From NCBI GenBank assembly GCA_964584255.1, contig CAZOZM010000024.1:1-26650 (forward strand): a stretch of DNA of 26,650 nucleotides, read 5' to 3'. A program made the position numbers and the translations under genes. This DNA comes from UBA3775 sp964584255. Lineage in GTDB: Bacteria > Bacillota > Clostridia > Lachnospirales > Lachnospiraceae. How positions within the stretch are numbered: position 1 is the stretch's first letter; each line of letters starts with the position of its first letter. This document shows positions 1-8,198 of the stretch, piece by piece. The notes below the pieces were generated by a model. The model ran no database searches. It was not told the DNA's origin and saw only the letters and a program-made list of their open reading frames with translations.

Positions 1-241
1 CCCTGTACCTGCAATCCGCTACAGCAGGGGTGATGGCTGGTCAGAGGGTGTCTGTTTGTCGGGCTGCCTTCAGTAAGTAATGTTTGACGTCCGGGTCTTG
101 CGCGACAGAAACCTGTGAACCGTGTCAGGGCAGGAATGCAGCAGCACTAAGCAGTAATTTTTGTGTGTTGTAAGGCAGCCTGGATTTAGTTGGCTGCTGG
201 AGTAACGTCGGTGAACAGCATTCGAAGTCAGCCGCACGGTT
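1..241 (+). ncRNA. ffs: SRP RNA (large Bacillus/Clostridium type), 5' end cut by the window
   Basis: RNA scaffold of the signal recognition particle, which binds Ffh and targets nascent membrane and secreted proteins. The diagnostic helix 8 is at about 123-145: GTCAGG, a GCA/TGC stem closing a GGAA tetraloop (133-136), then AGCAGC. The opening CCCTGTAC and AATCCGCT, and the closing GCACGGT followed by seven T (240-246), match the layout of B. subtilis scRNA as I remember it. The first roughly 30 nt, including the strand that pairs with the 3' GCACGG, lie outside the window. The terminal pairing plus the T-run should also act as the terminator. No protein gene fits this stretch. Confidence 0.93.
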
Positions 242-345
242 TTTTTAACGGGACGGAATCCTGATGGTTCACAGCCGGAAGAAGATTCCGCGATTGATTG
301 ATGAGCTTTATCTGATATGAAAAAATGAAGATGAAGCTTTTTTTC

Positions 346-374
346 TTGTGCATTTACATGAAAAGTGATAAAAT
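346..374 (+). promoter_or_regulatory. Putative sigma-A promoter (extended -10) for the TPR-murA-metK unit
   Basis: A TTGTGC -35-like hexamer (346-351), a 17-nt spacer and TAAAAT (369-374), preceded by TG at 366-367, which makes an extended -10. Transcription would start near 380, giving a leader of about 90 nt before the ATG at 474. The -35 is weak, so the extended -10 carries the call. The preceding stretch 254-290 contains a CGGAATC/GATTCCG inverted repeat with no T-run, of unknown role. Confidence 0.45.
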
Positions 375-403
375 GTATCCAAACGATTAAAAATAGGTTA
401 AGT

Positions 404-439
404 GCGCCATTGGAGAACATGGCGTATTATTCCTATGCC
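404..439 (+). other. Leader with two mutually exclusive hairpins
   Basis: CGCCAT (405-410) can pair with ATGGCG (419-424). GGC-GTA (421-426) can instead pair with TA-T-GCC (434-439). The two helices share bases 421-424, so only one can form at a time. They sit between the predicted transcription start and the GAGGAGG ribosome site at about 463-470. This may be a small attenuation or translation switch, or chance; helices this short do occur by chance. Confidence 0.25.
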
Positions 440-473
440 GTAAAACATGTATCTGTGACACAGAGGAGGAGTA

Positions 474-2537
474 ATGGGAGTTTTTGATGCATCAAAGCTT
501 GATAAAATGAAGAAAGCATACAGAGCGGGAGAGTTTAAAAAGGCTTATACCTACGCTGAGAAACTTGACCCGCTAAGTATCAAGACGGTCTATGATTTTT
601 CCATGCTGGCAGAGGTTTATGTAAAGAACCACAAATATAATGCTGCAAAGGAAATTTACATTCGTATATTTGAAAAGAATAACAGCATTAATGTCTGCAA
701 GGAAATCATTAAGCTTTGCATAAAAACAAAGAACGTAAAGGAAGCCATAAAATATATAAAAGAGCTCAATAAGATTGACCCTGAGGACTATGAAAGATTC
801 ATTTTTCAGTACAAGGTCGGAAAGCTTCTGGATCAGCCGGATGAATATCTTATCGAGTGTCTGAAGAAGGTAAGGGAAGCTGACTATATTGATAAGTGGG
901 CTCTTGAACTTGCGAGACTTTACTATGCAAATGGCATGTATGATGAGTGTCGTACGGAATGCCATAATATAAATCTCTGGTTTCCGGAAAGTGATTATGC
1001 CTTAAAGGCTGAGGCACTGGTAAGGAATATTGAAGCCGGAATAAGATATGCGGATACTGTTGAAAAAGCTTCTTACGATGAGAGGTCTTCTTATGATGCG
1101 CCGGTGCGCGGTGTGGAAAACGGTGATGAAGCAGCTGAAACCGGTTATACTGCTTATGCAGGAGAGGCCGAAGGCGTGGAAGCATGGGAAGGTTCTTATG
1201 GTGAAGAAAGTGAATCTGCAGAACCTGAGTATGCCGGTTTTAATGAAGAAGGTGAAACCGGGGAGTCGGTATATGACAATTATCCGGAAAATGAATATCC
1301 GGAAGAAGATGCTCAGAATTACGATGACGGTTTTGATAATGAAGCAGATGATTTTACCGTATGTTTTGACGAAGCCGGTCTTTGGGAGAATTATGCTGAC
1401 GATGGTGAAATGACGGAAATCATTCCGGATGAAGAAGAGTCTGAGGAAGTATTGTCTGACGAAGGCGGTTCTGAGGAAACTGAAAACGGTTTTGAATATG
1501 ATTTTTCGGAAGACGGCAACGTGGAATATAATCCGGAAGATGACGGGGAAGAGCCGGACGGTTCCGTTATGAACAGTGAGGTGTCTGAAGAAGATGTTTC
1601 TTTTGAAGATGACGGAGACGGATTCTCTGAAGACAGTGAAGACTGGGAAGATGACGAAGACGGATTCTCTGAAGACAGTGAAGACTGGGAAGATGACGGA
1701 TTCCTTGAAGACAACGAAGACTGGGAAGATGATGAATTTCTTGAGGACAGCGTAGAGTGGGGAGAAGATGATTTCCTTGAAGAAGGAGATGACGACTCAT
1801 TCCGTGCTGACGAAGAAGATTCTTTTGTAAAGGAAGAGGAAGAAGTTTCGGAGTCTGTTGATGAGGAAACGGAAGAAGATTCCTTTGAAGACAGTGAAGA
1901 CTGGGAAGATGACGATTTCCTTGCGGATAGTGAAGAGTGGGGAGATGACGGCTTCCTTGATGAGGAAGAGGTTGAAGCGGCACCTTTAGATCTTTCAGAT
2001 GATTCTTCCGCAGGTGAGGTGGAAGATTCCGAATCGGAAGAGTTTGTTTTCTATGATGAGGAATTCTCACAGGAACCGGATGCTGATTACGCTGTGGACG
2101 AGCAGGCAGCGGCATCTGAGGAAATTGTTGAAGAAAAAGAGAATCCGGTTGTTGAAAAAGCGTCGGAAGTTACCGGTGCAGGATCTGAGCCAAAGAGACC
2201 AAACGTCGTGGATGACTGGATTGATGAAGAAGCTGATGATGTGAATGTATACGGAGGAAGCAATTGGGCAGAATCTTTATATGAAGATTCCGATGACTTT
2301 GCAGCCGCATTTGATGCTGAAAGAAAAAATAGGGCAGAATCGTTGTCGGATTCGGTTTCAAAAATAATGGAGACGGATGGCGACAGGGTATCTGAGGATG
2401 ATGATTTTGAAACCACTCTCGTTAATGACAGCCTTACACATGATGTAATCAGGGCTTTGAGAGAACAGGAAGAAAATGGCATTGTCAATGGTGTGGACAA
2501 GGTTGATGAGTCCATACTTAAGATGATCGAAGAATAG
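474..2537 (+). CDS. TPR protein with very long acidic repeat tail
   Basis: 687 aa with no signal peptide or membrane segment, so probably cytosolic. Residues about 1-190 are helical and TPR-like (alternating helices with Y/A/L spacing, for example around AYTYAEKLDP, AKEIYIRIFEKN and LARLYYANGMYDECR). Residues about 190-590 are dominated by Glu, Asp, Ser and Gly, with Trp-centred units of the form SEDSEDWEDD recurring about every 12-14 residues at 380-510. The last 100 residues become helical again and end in ILKMIEE. A GAGGAGG ribosome site lies 4 nt before ATG. It leads a tight unit with a flavin reductase and murA. I do not recognise a named family. A scaffold or polycation-binding role is possible from TPR plus polyacid, but this is inference. 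Confidence 0.85.
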   Translation: MGVFDASKLDKMKKAYRAGEFKKAYTYAEKLDPLSIKTVYDFSMLAEVYVKNHKYNAAKEIYIRIFEKNNSINVCKEIIKLCIKTKNVKEAIKYIKELNKIDPEDYERFIFQYKVGKLLDQPDEYLIECLKKVREADYIDKWALELARLYYANGMYDECRTECHNINLWFPESDYALKAEALVRNIEAGIRYADTVEKASYDERSSYDAPVRGVENGDEAAETGYTAYAGEAEGVEAWEGSYGEESESAEPEYAGFNEEGETGESVYDNYPENEYPEEDAQNYDDGFDNEADDFTVCFDEAGLWENYADDGEMTEIIPDEEESEEVLSDEGGSEETENGFEYDFSEDGNVEYNPEDDGEEPDGSVMNSEVSEEDVSFEDDGDGFSEDSEDWEDDEDGFSEDSEDWEDDGFLEDNEDWEDDEFLEDSVEWGEDDFLEEGDDDSFRADEEDSFVKEEEEVSESVDEETEEDSFEDSEDWEDDDFLADSEEWGDDGFLDEEEVEAAPLDLSDDSSAGEVEDSESEEFVFYDEEFSQEPDADYAVDEQAAASEEIVEEKENPVVEKASEVTGAGSEPKRPNVVDDWIDEEADDVNVYGGSNWAESLYEDSDDFAAAFDAERKNRAESLSDSVSKIMETDGDRVSEDDDFETTLVNDSLTHDVIRALREQEENGIVNGVDKVDESILKMIEE
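1611..1970 (+). repeat. In-gene tandem repeat coding the acidic Trp-centred units
   Basis: A near-identical 39-base block occurs at 1617-1655 and 1659-1697, a 42-base period that keeps the reading frame. Diverged copies follow at about 1695-1735, 1740-1780, 1885-1925 and 1928-1960. Each codes a DGF-(S/L)-EDSEDWEDD-like unit. The first two copies are almost identical at DNA level, which indicates recent duplication or slippage and likely length variation between strains. Confidence 0.8.
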
Positions 2538-2548
2538 AAGGGAAAATT

Positions 2549-3112
2549 ATGAGCAGACAAAATTGGAAACCGGGCAATATGCTTTATCCGTTGCCGGTTG
2601 TTATGGTAAGCTGTCAGAGACCGGGTGAAAAACCTAATATTATTACCGTTGCATGGACTGGAACAATTTGTTCAGACCCTGCAATGTTAAGTATTTCTGT
2701 CAGAAAAGAAAGACACTCATATAATATTATAAAAGAGACAGGTGAATTTGTTGTAAATTTAACAACCGAAGCCCTGGCTTATGCTACTGATTATTGCGGC
2801 GTTAAGTCCGGAAAGGATATTGACAAGTTCGCAGAATGCGGTCTTACGCCTTCTGAATCTGCCGTTGTTTCAGCACCGGGAATTGCAGAATCACCGGTAA
2901 GTATAGAATGTAAGGTCAAGGATGTGATTTCTCTTGGATCACACGATATGTTTATCGCAGAAGTTGTATCCGTAAGTGCGGATGAAAAGTATATGGACGA
3001 AAAAGGAAAATTCGACCTTGCAAAAGCAAAGCCGATTGTATATTCTCATGGAACCTATTTTGGAATAGGCGAAAAATTGGGAACATTCGGATATTCAGTA
3101 AAAAAGAAATAA
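2549..3112 (+). CDS. Flavin reductase-like (DIM6/NTAB fold) FMN-binding protein
   Basis: 187 aa, a usual length for this split beta-barrel FMN-binding family. The N-terminal MLYPLPVVMVSC and NIITVAWTGTICSDPAMLSISV segments are the typical flavin-reductase start. The middle YNIIKETGEFVVNL and the acid-rich loop before IAESPVSIECKV also fit. It probably binds FMN and acts as an oxidoreductase or flavin reductase on an unknown substrate. The ATG is 11 nt after the upstream stop, behind GAAGGGAAAA, so it is translated from the same message as its neighbours. Nothing in the context fixes the substrate. Confidence 0.85.
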   Translation: MSRQNWKPGNMLYPLPVVMVSCQRPGEKPNIITVAWTGTICSDPAMLSISVRKERHSYNIIKETGEFVVNLTTEALAYATDYCGVKSGKDIDKFAECGLTPSESAVVSAPGIAESPVSIECKVKDVISLGSHDMFIAEVVSVSADEKYMDEKGKFDLAKAKPIVYSHGTYFGIGEKLGTFGYSVKKK

Positions 3113-3127
3113 TTTGGAGGCAATCCT

Positions 3128-4423
3128 ATGAATCAATACATCATTAAAGGCGGTAAGGCACTTGCCGGCGAAGTAACCATAGGCGGAGCAAAGAACGCAG
3201 CCCTTGGTATTCTTGCAGCTGCCATAATGACAGATGAAGAGGTCGTAATTGATAATCTGCCTAATGTAAGTGACATTAATGCCATTCTTGGTGCAATAGA
3301 AGAAATTGGCGCAACGGTGGTAAGAATAGATAATAATACCGTAAAGATTTGCGGAAAGACAATTAATTCAACGGTAGTGGATTATTGTTCGATTCAGAAA
3401 ATAAGAGCGTCCTACTATCTTCTGGGTGCACTTCTCGGAAAATATGGCAAAGCAAGTGTAGCAATGCCGGGAGGATGCAAGATTGGAAGCAGACCTATTG
3501 ATCAGCACATAAAAGGATTCAGATCGCTTGGTGCAACCGTGACGGAATCTGACATGATAACGGCGGTAGCAGACGAGCTTCATGGAAGTCATATTTTCCT
3601 CGACGTGGTAAGTGTCGGAGCTACAATAAATATTATGCTTGCGGCAGTACTTGCATCGGGACAGACAATAATTGAAAATGCAGCTAAAGAACCTCATATA
3701 GTAGATGTTGCTAACTTCCTTAACAGTATGGGAGCAAACATAAAGGGTGCGGGAACCGACATCATAAGAGTGCGTGGTGTGGAGAAACTTCACGGCAGTC
3801 AGTATTCTTGCATTCCGGATCAGATAGAGGCGGGAACGTTTATGTGCCTAGCGGCAGCAACAAAAGGTGACATAACTTTAAAGAATATAATTCCGAAGCA
3901 TCTTGAGGCCATTACGGCAAAACTTATTGAAATCGGTGTTGAGGTTTCGGAATACGATGACTCAATAAGAGTTGTCTGTAAAGACAGAGTAAGACCGTCA
4001 ACCGTAAAGACAAGAGTTTATCCGGGATTCCCTACCGACATGCAGCCTCAGATTGCGGTTGTATTAAGTACGGCATCAGGATTTTCAACCATAAATGAAA
4101 GTATATGGGAAGCAAGATTTAAATATGTTGCCGAGTTGAGAAAAATGGGTGCATCAATTACCGTGGAAGGAAGCACTGCATTTATCGAAGGTCAGGAAAA
4201 ACTTAATCCGGCGGTTATGGTAGCTCCCGATTTAAGGGCAGGTGCGGCCCTTACGATTGCGGCACTGGCAGCAGACGGAGTCAGCGTAATAAGCGATATT
4301 GAATATATTGAAAGAGGCTACGAAGACTTTGAAAAGAAGCTCAGGGCTCTCGGAGCAAACATTGAAAAAGTGGATTCGGAAGATTACAAAGCCATTCAGA
4401 AGTTTAAGCTGAACGTAATCTGA
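3128..4423 (+). CDS. murA: UDP-N-acetylglucosamine 1-carboxyvinyltransferase
   Basis: First committed step of peptidoglycan synthesis: transfer of enolpyruvate from PEP to UDP-GlcNAc in the cytosol. It has 431 aa, the normal length. Visible hallmarks are GGAKNAAL with K22/N23 near the N-terminus and the MPGGCKIGSRPIDQH loop carrying the catalytic C117 (the fosfomycin target Cys). The repeated inverse alpha/beta halves and the C-terminal PDLRAGAALTIAALAA segment also fit. TTTGGAGG lies about 8 nt before ATG, and the upstream gene ends 15 nt earlier. Firmicutes often carry two paralogues (murAA and murAB/murZ); I cannot tell which this is. Confidence 0.97.
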   Translation: MNQYIIKGGKALAGEVTIGGAKNAALGILAAAIMTDEEVVIDNLPNVSDINAILGAIEEIGATVVRIDNNTVKICGKTINSTVVDYCSIQKIRASYYLLGALLGKYGKASVAMPGGCKIGSRPIDQHIKGFRSLGATVTESDMITAVADELHGSHIFLDVVSVGATINIMLAAVLASGQTIIENAAKEPHIVDVANFLNSMGANIKGAGTDIIRVRGVEKLHGSQYSCIPDQIEAGTFMCLAAATKGDITLKNIIPKHLEAITAKLIEIGVEVSEYDDSIRVVCKDRVRPSTVKTRVYPGFPTDMQPQIAVVLSTASGFSTINESIWEARFKYVAELRKMGASITVEGSTAFIEGQEKLNPAVMVAPDLRAGAALTIAALAADGVSVISDIEYIERGYEDFEKKLRALGANIEKVDSEDYKAIQKFKLNVI

Positions 4424-4562
4424 TTGATGAAGCTGTCGGATGATGAGCGGGAGGCAGATACGGATTGATAATCTGTTCTGTCATGAACCGGTTGAGCAAA
4501 TTATGCGGATGGAAATGTCCGCCCGAAACGAAAGTCTGCATAAGCAGAGGAAAGGAAATACA

Positions 4563-5750
4563 ATGGAAAAAAGATTATTTACTTCAGAGTCGGTAACGGA
4601 AGGACATCCTGATAAAATCTGTGACCAGATTTCAGATGCCATTCTTGATGCCATGATGGAACAGGACCCTATGAGCCGTGTTGCATGTGAAACAGCAATT
4701 ACAACAGGTCTTGTCCTTGTAATGGGAGAAATTACAACAAGCGGATATGTTGATATTCAGAAAACAGTTCGTGAGACAATTCGTGAGATAGGTTATGACA
4801 GGGCAAAATATGGTTTTGACTGTGATACCTGTGGTGTTATAGTTGCTCTTGATGAGCAGAGTGCTGATATTGCAATGGGTGTTAACAAGGCACTTGAGGC
4901 AAAGACCGGTGAGATGGAAGAGAGCGAAATTGCCGCAATCGGAGCTGGAGACCAGGGAATGATGTTCGGATATGCTTCTAATGAGACGGAAGAATATATG
5001 CCATATCCTATCAGCCTTGCACATAAGCTTACAAAGAAGCTTTCAGAAGTAAGAAAAGACGGTACTCTTTCATACCTCAGACCGGATGGAAAGAGTCAGG
5101 TTACTGTAGAATATGATGAAAACGGAAAGCCGGTTCATGTAAATGCAGTTGTTGTTTCAACACAGCATGATCCGGAAGTTACACAGGAACAGATTCATGA
5201 AGACATTATGAAGTATGTTATTGAGCCTGTGATTCCTACAGATCTTATGAATTCCGAAACAAAGATATTCATCAATCCTACGGGCAGATTTGTTATCGGT
5301 GGACCAAATGGCGACAGTGGTCTCACCGGAAGAAAGATTATCGTTGATACCTATGGCGGATATGCAAGACACGGCGGCGGTGCTTTCTCCGGAAAGGACT
5401 GTACAAAGGTTGACCGTTCGGCAGCATATGCAGCACGTTATGTTGCGAAGAATATTGTTGCAGCCGGACTTGCAGATAAGTGTGAGGTTCAGCTTTCATA
5501 TGCAATTGGTGTAGCAGAACCTACATCGGTAATGGTTGATACTTTCGGAACAGGTAAACTTTCCGATAACAGAATCGTGGAAATAATCCGTGAGAATTTT
5601 GATTTGAGACCGGCAGGCATCATTCAGATGCTTAACCTCAGAAGACCTATTTACAGGCAGACAGCATCATATGGTCACTTCGGAAGAAATGATCTTGATC
5701 TTCCATGGGAGAAGCTTGACAAGGCAGAGGCACTTAAATCTTATATGTAA
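4563..5750 (+). CDS. metK: S-adenosylmethionine synthetase
   Basis: Makes SAM from methionine and ATP. The start is set at ATG 4563, not the in-frame ATG at 4440. The longer frame would add 41 residues unlike MetK, while 4563 has AGAGGAAAGG just upstream and gives 395 aa, the family norm. Motifs are SESVTEGHPDKICDQISD (metal and ATP binding H15, D17), GAGDQGMMFGYA (127-138), GGPNGDSGLTGRK and the glycine-rich YARHGGGAFSGKD loop. The 139-nt gap from murA holds a small GCGGA/TCCGC hairpin (4505-4522), but I see no SAM riboswitch core or clear promoter, so it may be read from upstream. Confidence 0.97.
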   Translation: MEKRLFTSESVTEGHPDKICDQISDAILDAMMEQDPMSRVACETAITTGLVLVMGEITTSGYVDIQKTVRETIREIGYDRAKYGFDCDTCGVIVALDEQSADIAMGVNKALEAKTGEMEESEIAAIGAGDQGMMFGYASNETEEYMPYPISLAHKLTKKLSEVRKDGTLSYLRPDGKSQVTVEYDENGKPVHVNAVVVSTQHDPEVTQEQIHEDIMKYVIEPVIPTDLMNSETKIFINPTGRFVIGGPNGDSGLTGRKIIVDTYGGYARHGGGAFSGKDCTKVDRSAAYAARYVAKNIVAAGLADKCEVQLSYAIGVAEPTSVMVDTFGTGKLSDNRIVEIIRENFDLRPAGIIQMLNLRRPIYRQTASYGHFGRNDLDLPWEKLDKAEALKSYM

Positions 5751-5772
5751 AATGTAAATATGATAAGTCTTT

Positions 5773-5815
5773 ATAAAGATTGCATTTGGGAAGCCGGATG
5801 CAATCTTTATGTATT
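5773..5815 (+). terminator. Long hairpin after metK, probable terminator
   Basis: A perfect 13-bp inverted repeat (5773-5785 with 5798-5810), extended inward by G-U and G-C pairs to a 4-nt GAAG loop. The 3' arm ends CTTTAT and is followed by GTATTTATGG, so the U-tract is poor. It probably ends or trims the metK message. It lies just before the histidine kinase ribosome site (GGAGG 5819-5823), so it could also act as a leader structure for that gene. Confidence 0.55.
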
Positions 5816-5844
5816 TATGGAGGAATATAAAAAATTTATAAAAG

Positions 5845-7320
5845 ATGAAACTTTGGAAAAAAATAATTGTTGCCTGTGTTATTATATTTTTTATACCGAT
5901 AATCATAGTTGTCAGCGTTGGTGCAATCATGCTGATGAGACAGATTAATGTCATCTCTGAGACATATGGTGTTTATGAGGACGGTGTTGATGCAATCGGT
6001 AATCCGATGGTGGCATACAGTGCAATTATCAAAGACAGTATGAAAAAACTGGAGTCTTCTTTTGAGGAAGACGGTTCCCGCATAACGGACATAGAATATC
6101 TGGACGATGTAAATTCAAAATTCGCGGAACATCATGCTTATCTTTATATTAGGGACGAAGACGGCTATGTTTACATGGGAAATGACAATCTTATAAGCGA
6201 TGTCGGAATATATCTTACCGGAGTCGGGAGTGATGTGAGCGGTTACGGAGGCCGTTATGTGAGTGACGGAAAGGTGGCTGTTCTTATTGAGCAGTTAAAA
6301 ATCTCATACAACGGAAAAGAGTATATTGCCTATGTTGTGCTGGACATTGCGGATTATCTGCCGGAAGCATATGCCCTGCTGAAGAGATATGCAATTCTTT
6401 TGGCTGTGCTTGTCGTGGTAATAATGCTGTTTATAATACTTATCGTTAAGCAGATTCTTATTACACCTATAACACAGCTGAGTAAGGCCACACATAATAT
6501 CATTGAAGGTGATTTCGATACGCCGATTCGGAGCGTGAGAAATGATGAAATCGGACAGCTGCAGAGAGATTTTGAAGAGATGCGTCTTCACATAAAGGAG
6601 AATTCCGAAAGCCAGGAGAGAAATGCCGCACTTTCAAAGGAGATGATGAGCAATATCTCTCATGATCTTAAGACACCGCTGACGGCAATTAAGGGATATG
6701 CCGAGGGCCTGAGGGACGGTGTTGCGGATACGCCTGAAAAACAGCAGAAATATATTAAAACCATTTATGCCAAGGCATGTTTCATGGAAGAACTTGTGAA
6801 TGATCTGGCATATTTCTCAAAGATTGACAATAAAACAGCGGTATATAATTTCTCAAAGATTCCGATAAAAGACTATATTCTTGATTGTGTTGAGGATCTT
6901 CGAATGGATATGGAGATAAACAACATAAGATTTATGGAGTCTTATCAGTGTGATGATGGCATAAATGTAATAATCGACCCGGATGAAGTAAAGAGGGTAA
7001 TTAAAAACATAATAGGAAATGCCATTAAATACATGGACAAGGAAGAAGGAGAAATAAGGCTCAGGGTGCTTAATGACCAGCAGTTTGTCTGGATAACGGT
7101 TGAGGATAACGGCCGCGGCATAGAGAAAAAAGATGTCGCACATGTTTTTGACAGGTTCTTCAGGGCGGACAGCTCAAGAGGAACAAAACAGGGTGGAACG
7201 GGACTCGGACTTGCAATATGTAAGTCTGTAATTGAAGCACACGGTGGAAGAATTTTTGCGGACAGTGTTCTCGGAAAGGGAACCGTAATCAGATTTTCAT
7301 TGCCGCGTGAAATTCTCTAA
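5845..7320 (+). CDS. Membrane sensor histidine kinase
   Basis: 491 aa. Membrane helices at about 7-30 and 182-201 flank an extracytoplasmic sensor of about 150 residues. A HAMP linker (about 202-255) follows, then HisKA with MSNISHDLKTPLTAIKGYAEG (phospho-acceptor H273). The HATPase domain has an N-box at NIIGNAIKY (N392), DNGRGI (421-426) and GGTGLGLAI (450-458). It senses an unknown external signal and phosphorylates the adjacent regulator. An in-frame TAA at 5839 fixes the start. GGAGG is 21 nt upstream, an unusually long gap, so expression may be low or the ribosome may be positioned by the upstream hairpin. It precedes the regulator by 48 nt. Confidence 0.95.
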   Translation: MKLWKKIIVACVIIFFIPIIIVVSVGAIMLMRQINVISETYGVYEDGVDAIGNPMVAYSAIIKDSMKKLESSFEEDGSRITDIEYLDDVNSKFAEHHAYLYIRDEDGYVYMGNDNLISDVGIYLTGVGSDVSGYGGRYVSDGKVAVLIEQLKISYNGKEYIAYVVLDIADYLPEAYALLKRYAILLAVLVVVIMLFIILIVKQILITPITQLSKATHNIIEGDFDTPIRSVRNDEIGQLQRDFEEMRLHIKENSESQERNAALSKEMMSNISHDLKTPLTAIKGYAEGLRDGVADTPEKQQKYIKTIYAKACFMEELVNDLAYFSKIDNKTAVYNFSKIPIKDYILDCVEDLRMDMEINNIRFMESYQCDDGINVIIDPDEVKRVIKNIIGNAIKYMDKEEGEIRLRVLNDQQFVWITVEDNGRGIEKKDVAHVFDRFFRADSSRGTKQGGTGLGLAICKSVIEAHGGRIFADSVLGKGTVIRFSLPREIL

Positions 7321-7368
7321 AAAGAAAAATACCGTTCTTTTATGTTCGGTGGAAGGTTGAGGTAGTGT

Positions 7369-8058
7369 ATGAATAAAATTTTAATAATTGAAGATGAAAT
7401 TGAGATTGCAGAACTTGAAAAGGATTATCTGGAGATGTCGGGTTTTGAAGTTGACATCCGTGACAACGGAAATGACGGCTTTAATGCAGCAATGGACGGA
7501 GGGTATAATCTTATAATCATGGACATAATGCTTCCGGGAATGAATGGTTATGAAATCTGTAAAAGGGTAAGGGAGATAAACAATGTTCCGATTATAATGG
7601 TGTCGGCAAAGAAGGATGAGTTCGATAAGATTCACGGACTTTCGTTAGGTGCAGATGACTATATTACCAAACCGTTTTCCCCGAGTGAGATGGTTGCAAG
7701 AGTTAAAGCTCATCTTGCCAGATATGAAAGACTTATAAGCAGCGGTCAGACAGAAAATGATACGATAGAGATAAGAGGGCTCAAAATTGACATATCAGCA
7801 AGACGTGTATATGTAAACGGCGAAGAAAAAAGCTTTACGACAAAGGAATTCGACCTGCTGACATTTCTTGCACAGCATCCGAATAAAGTTTATACGAAGG
7901 ATGAACTCTTTCGTGAGGTATGGGAAATGGAATCCATGGGTGACGTTGCAACGGTTACGGTTCACATAAAGAAGATTCGTGAGAAGATTGAGCTTAACTC
8001 TCAAAAGCCACAGTATATAGAGACAATCTGGGGTGTCGGATACCGTTTTAAGGTTTAA
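7369..8058 (+). CDS. OmpR/PhoB-family response regulator
   Basis: 229 aa: a receiver domain (about 1-120) and a winged-helix DNA-binding domain (about 130-229). Receiver residues are E8/D9, the phospho-acceptor D52 in LIIMDIMLPGMNG, S79 in MVSAKK, and K101 in YITKPF. The C-terminus has FTTKEFDLLTFLAQHPNKVYTKDEL, TVHIKKIREKIE and the closing IWGVGYRFKV, all standard for this class. It lies behind the kinase gene with GTTGAGGT before ATG, so the two are a cognate pair. The target genes are unknown; neither neighbour has an obvious repeated operator. Confidence 0.96.
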   Translation: MNKILIIEDEIEIAELEKDYLEMSGFEVDIRDNGNDGFNAAMDGGYNLIIMDIMLPGMNGYEICKRVREINNVPIIMVSAKKDEFDKIHGLSLGADDYITKPFSPSEMVARVKAHLARYERLISSGQTENDTIEIRGLKIDISARRVYVNGEEKSFTTKEFDLLTFLAQHPNKVYTKDELFREVWEMESMGDVATVTVHIKKIREKIELNSQKPQYIETIWGVGYRFKV

Positions 8059-8135
8059 ATGGCGGATAAGCGTGCAAAAGTATAAGGGTAATACGGAACA
8101 TGTACCATGTCAGCCCGGTTTTTGCGTGAGATGAC

Positions 8136-8164
8136 TTGATAAACAGGCAGTCCATGGTTATAAT
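8136..8164 (+). promoter_or_regulatory. Sigma-A promoter of pepD
   Basis: TTGATA (8136-8141), exactly 17 nt, then a perfect TATAAT (8159-8164). Transcription would start near 8171, leaving a short leader with AGGAGGAG before the ATG at 8199. One of the best promoter matches in the window. Confidence 0.85.
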
Positions 8165-8198
8165 AAATGGGTGAATTTCTTGATTACAGGAGGAGAAG

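Noticed and set aside
70..420. Open frame on the minus strand over the start of the window
   Set aside because: It lies antisense to the SRP RNA and its downstream spacer, has no ribosome site and shows no protein-like pattern.
1391..2115. Long minus-strand frames rich in Ser, Pro, His and Leu
   Set aside because: They are antisense shadows of the Glu/Asp-rich repeats; GAA/GAT-rich DNA lacks stops on the reverse strand.
4440..4562. 41-residue N-terminal extension of MetK, or a SAM riboswitch in the same leader
   Set aside because: The extension does not resemble MetK and a ribosome site precedes the inner ATG. I see only one small hairpin and none of the conserved cores of known SAM riboswitches, though a covariance search was not possible.
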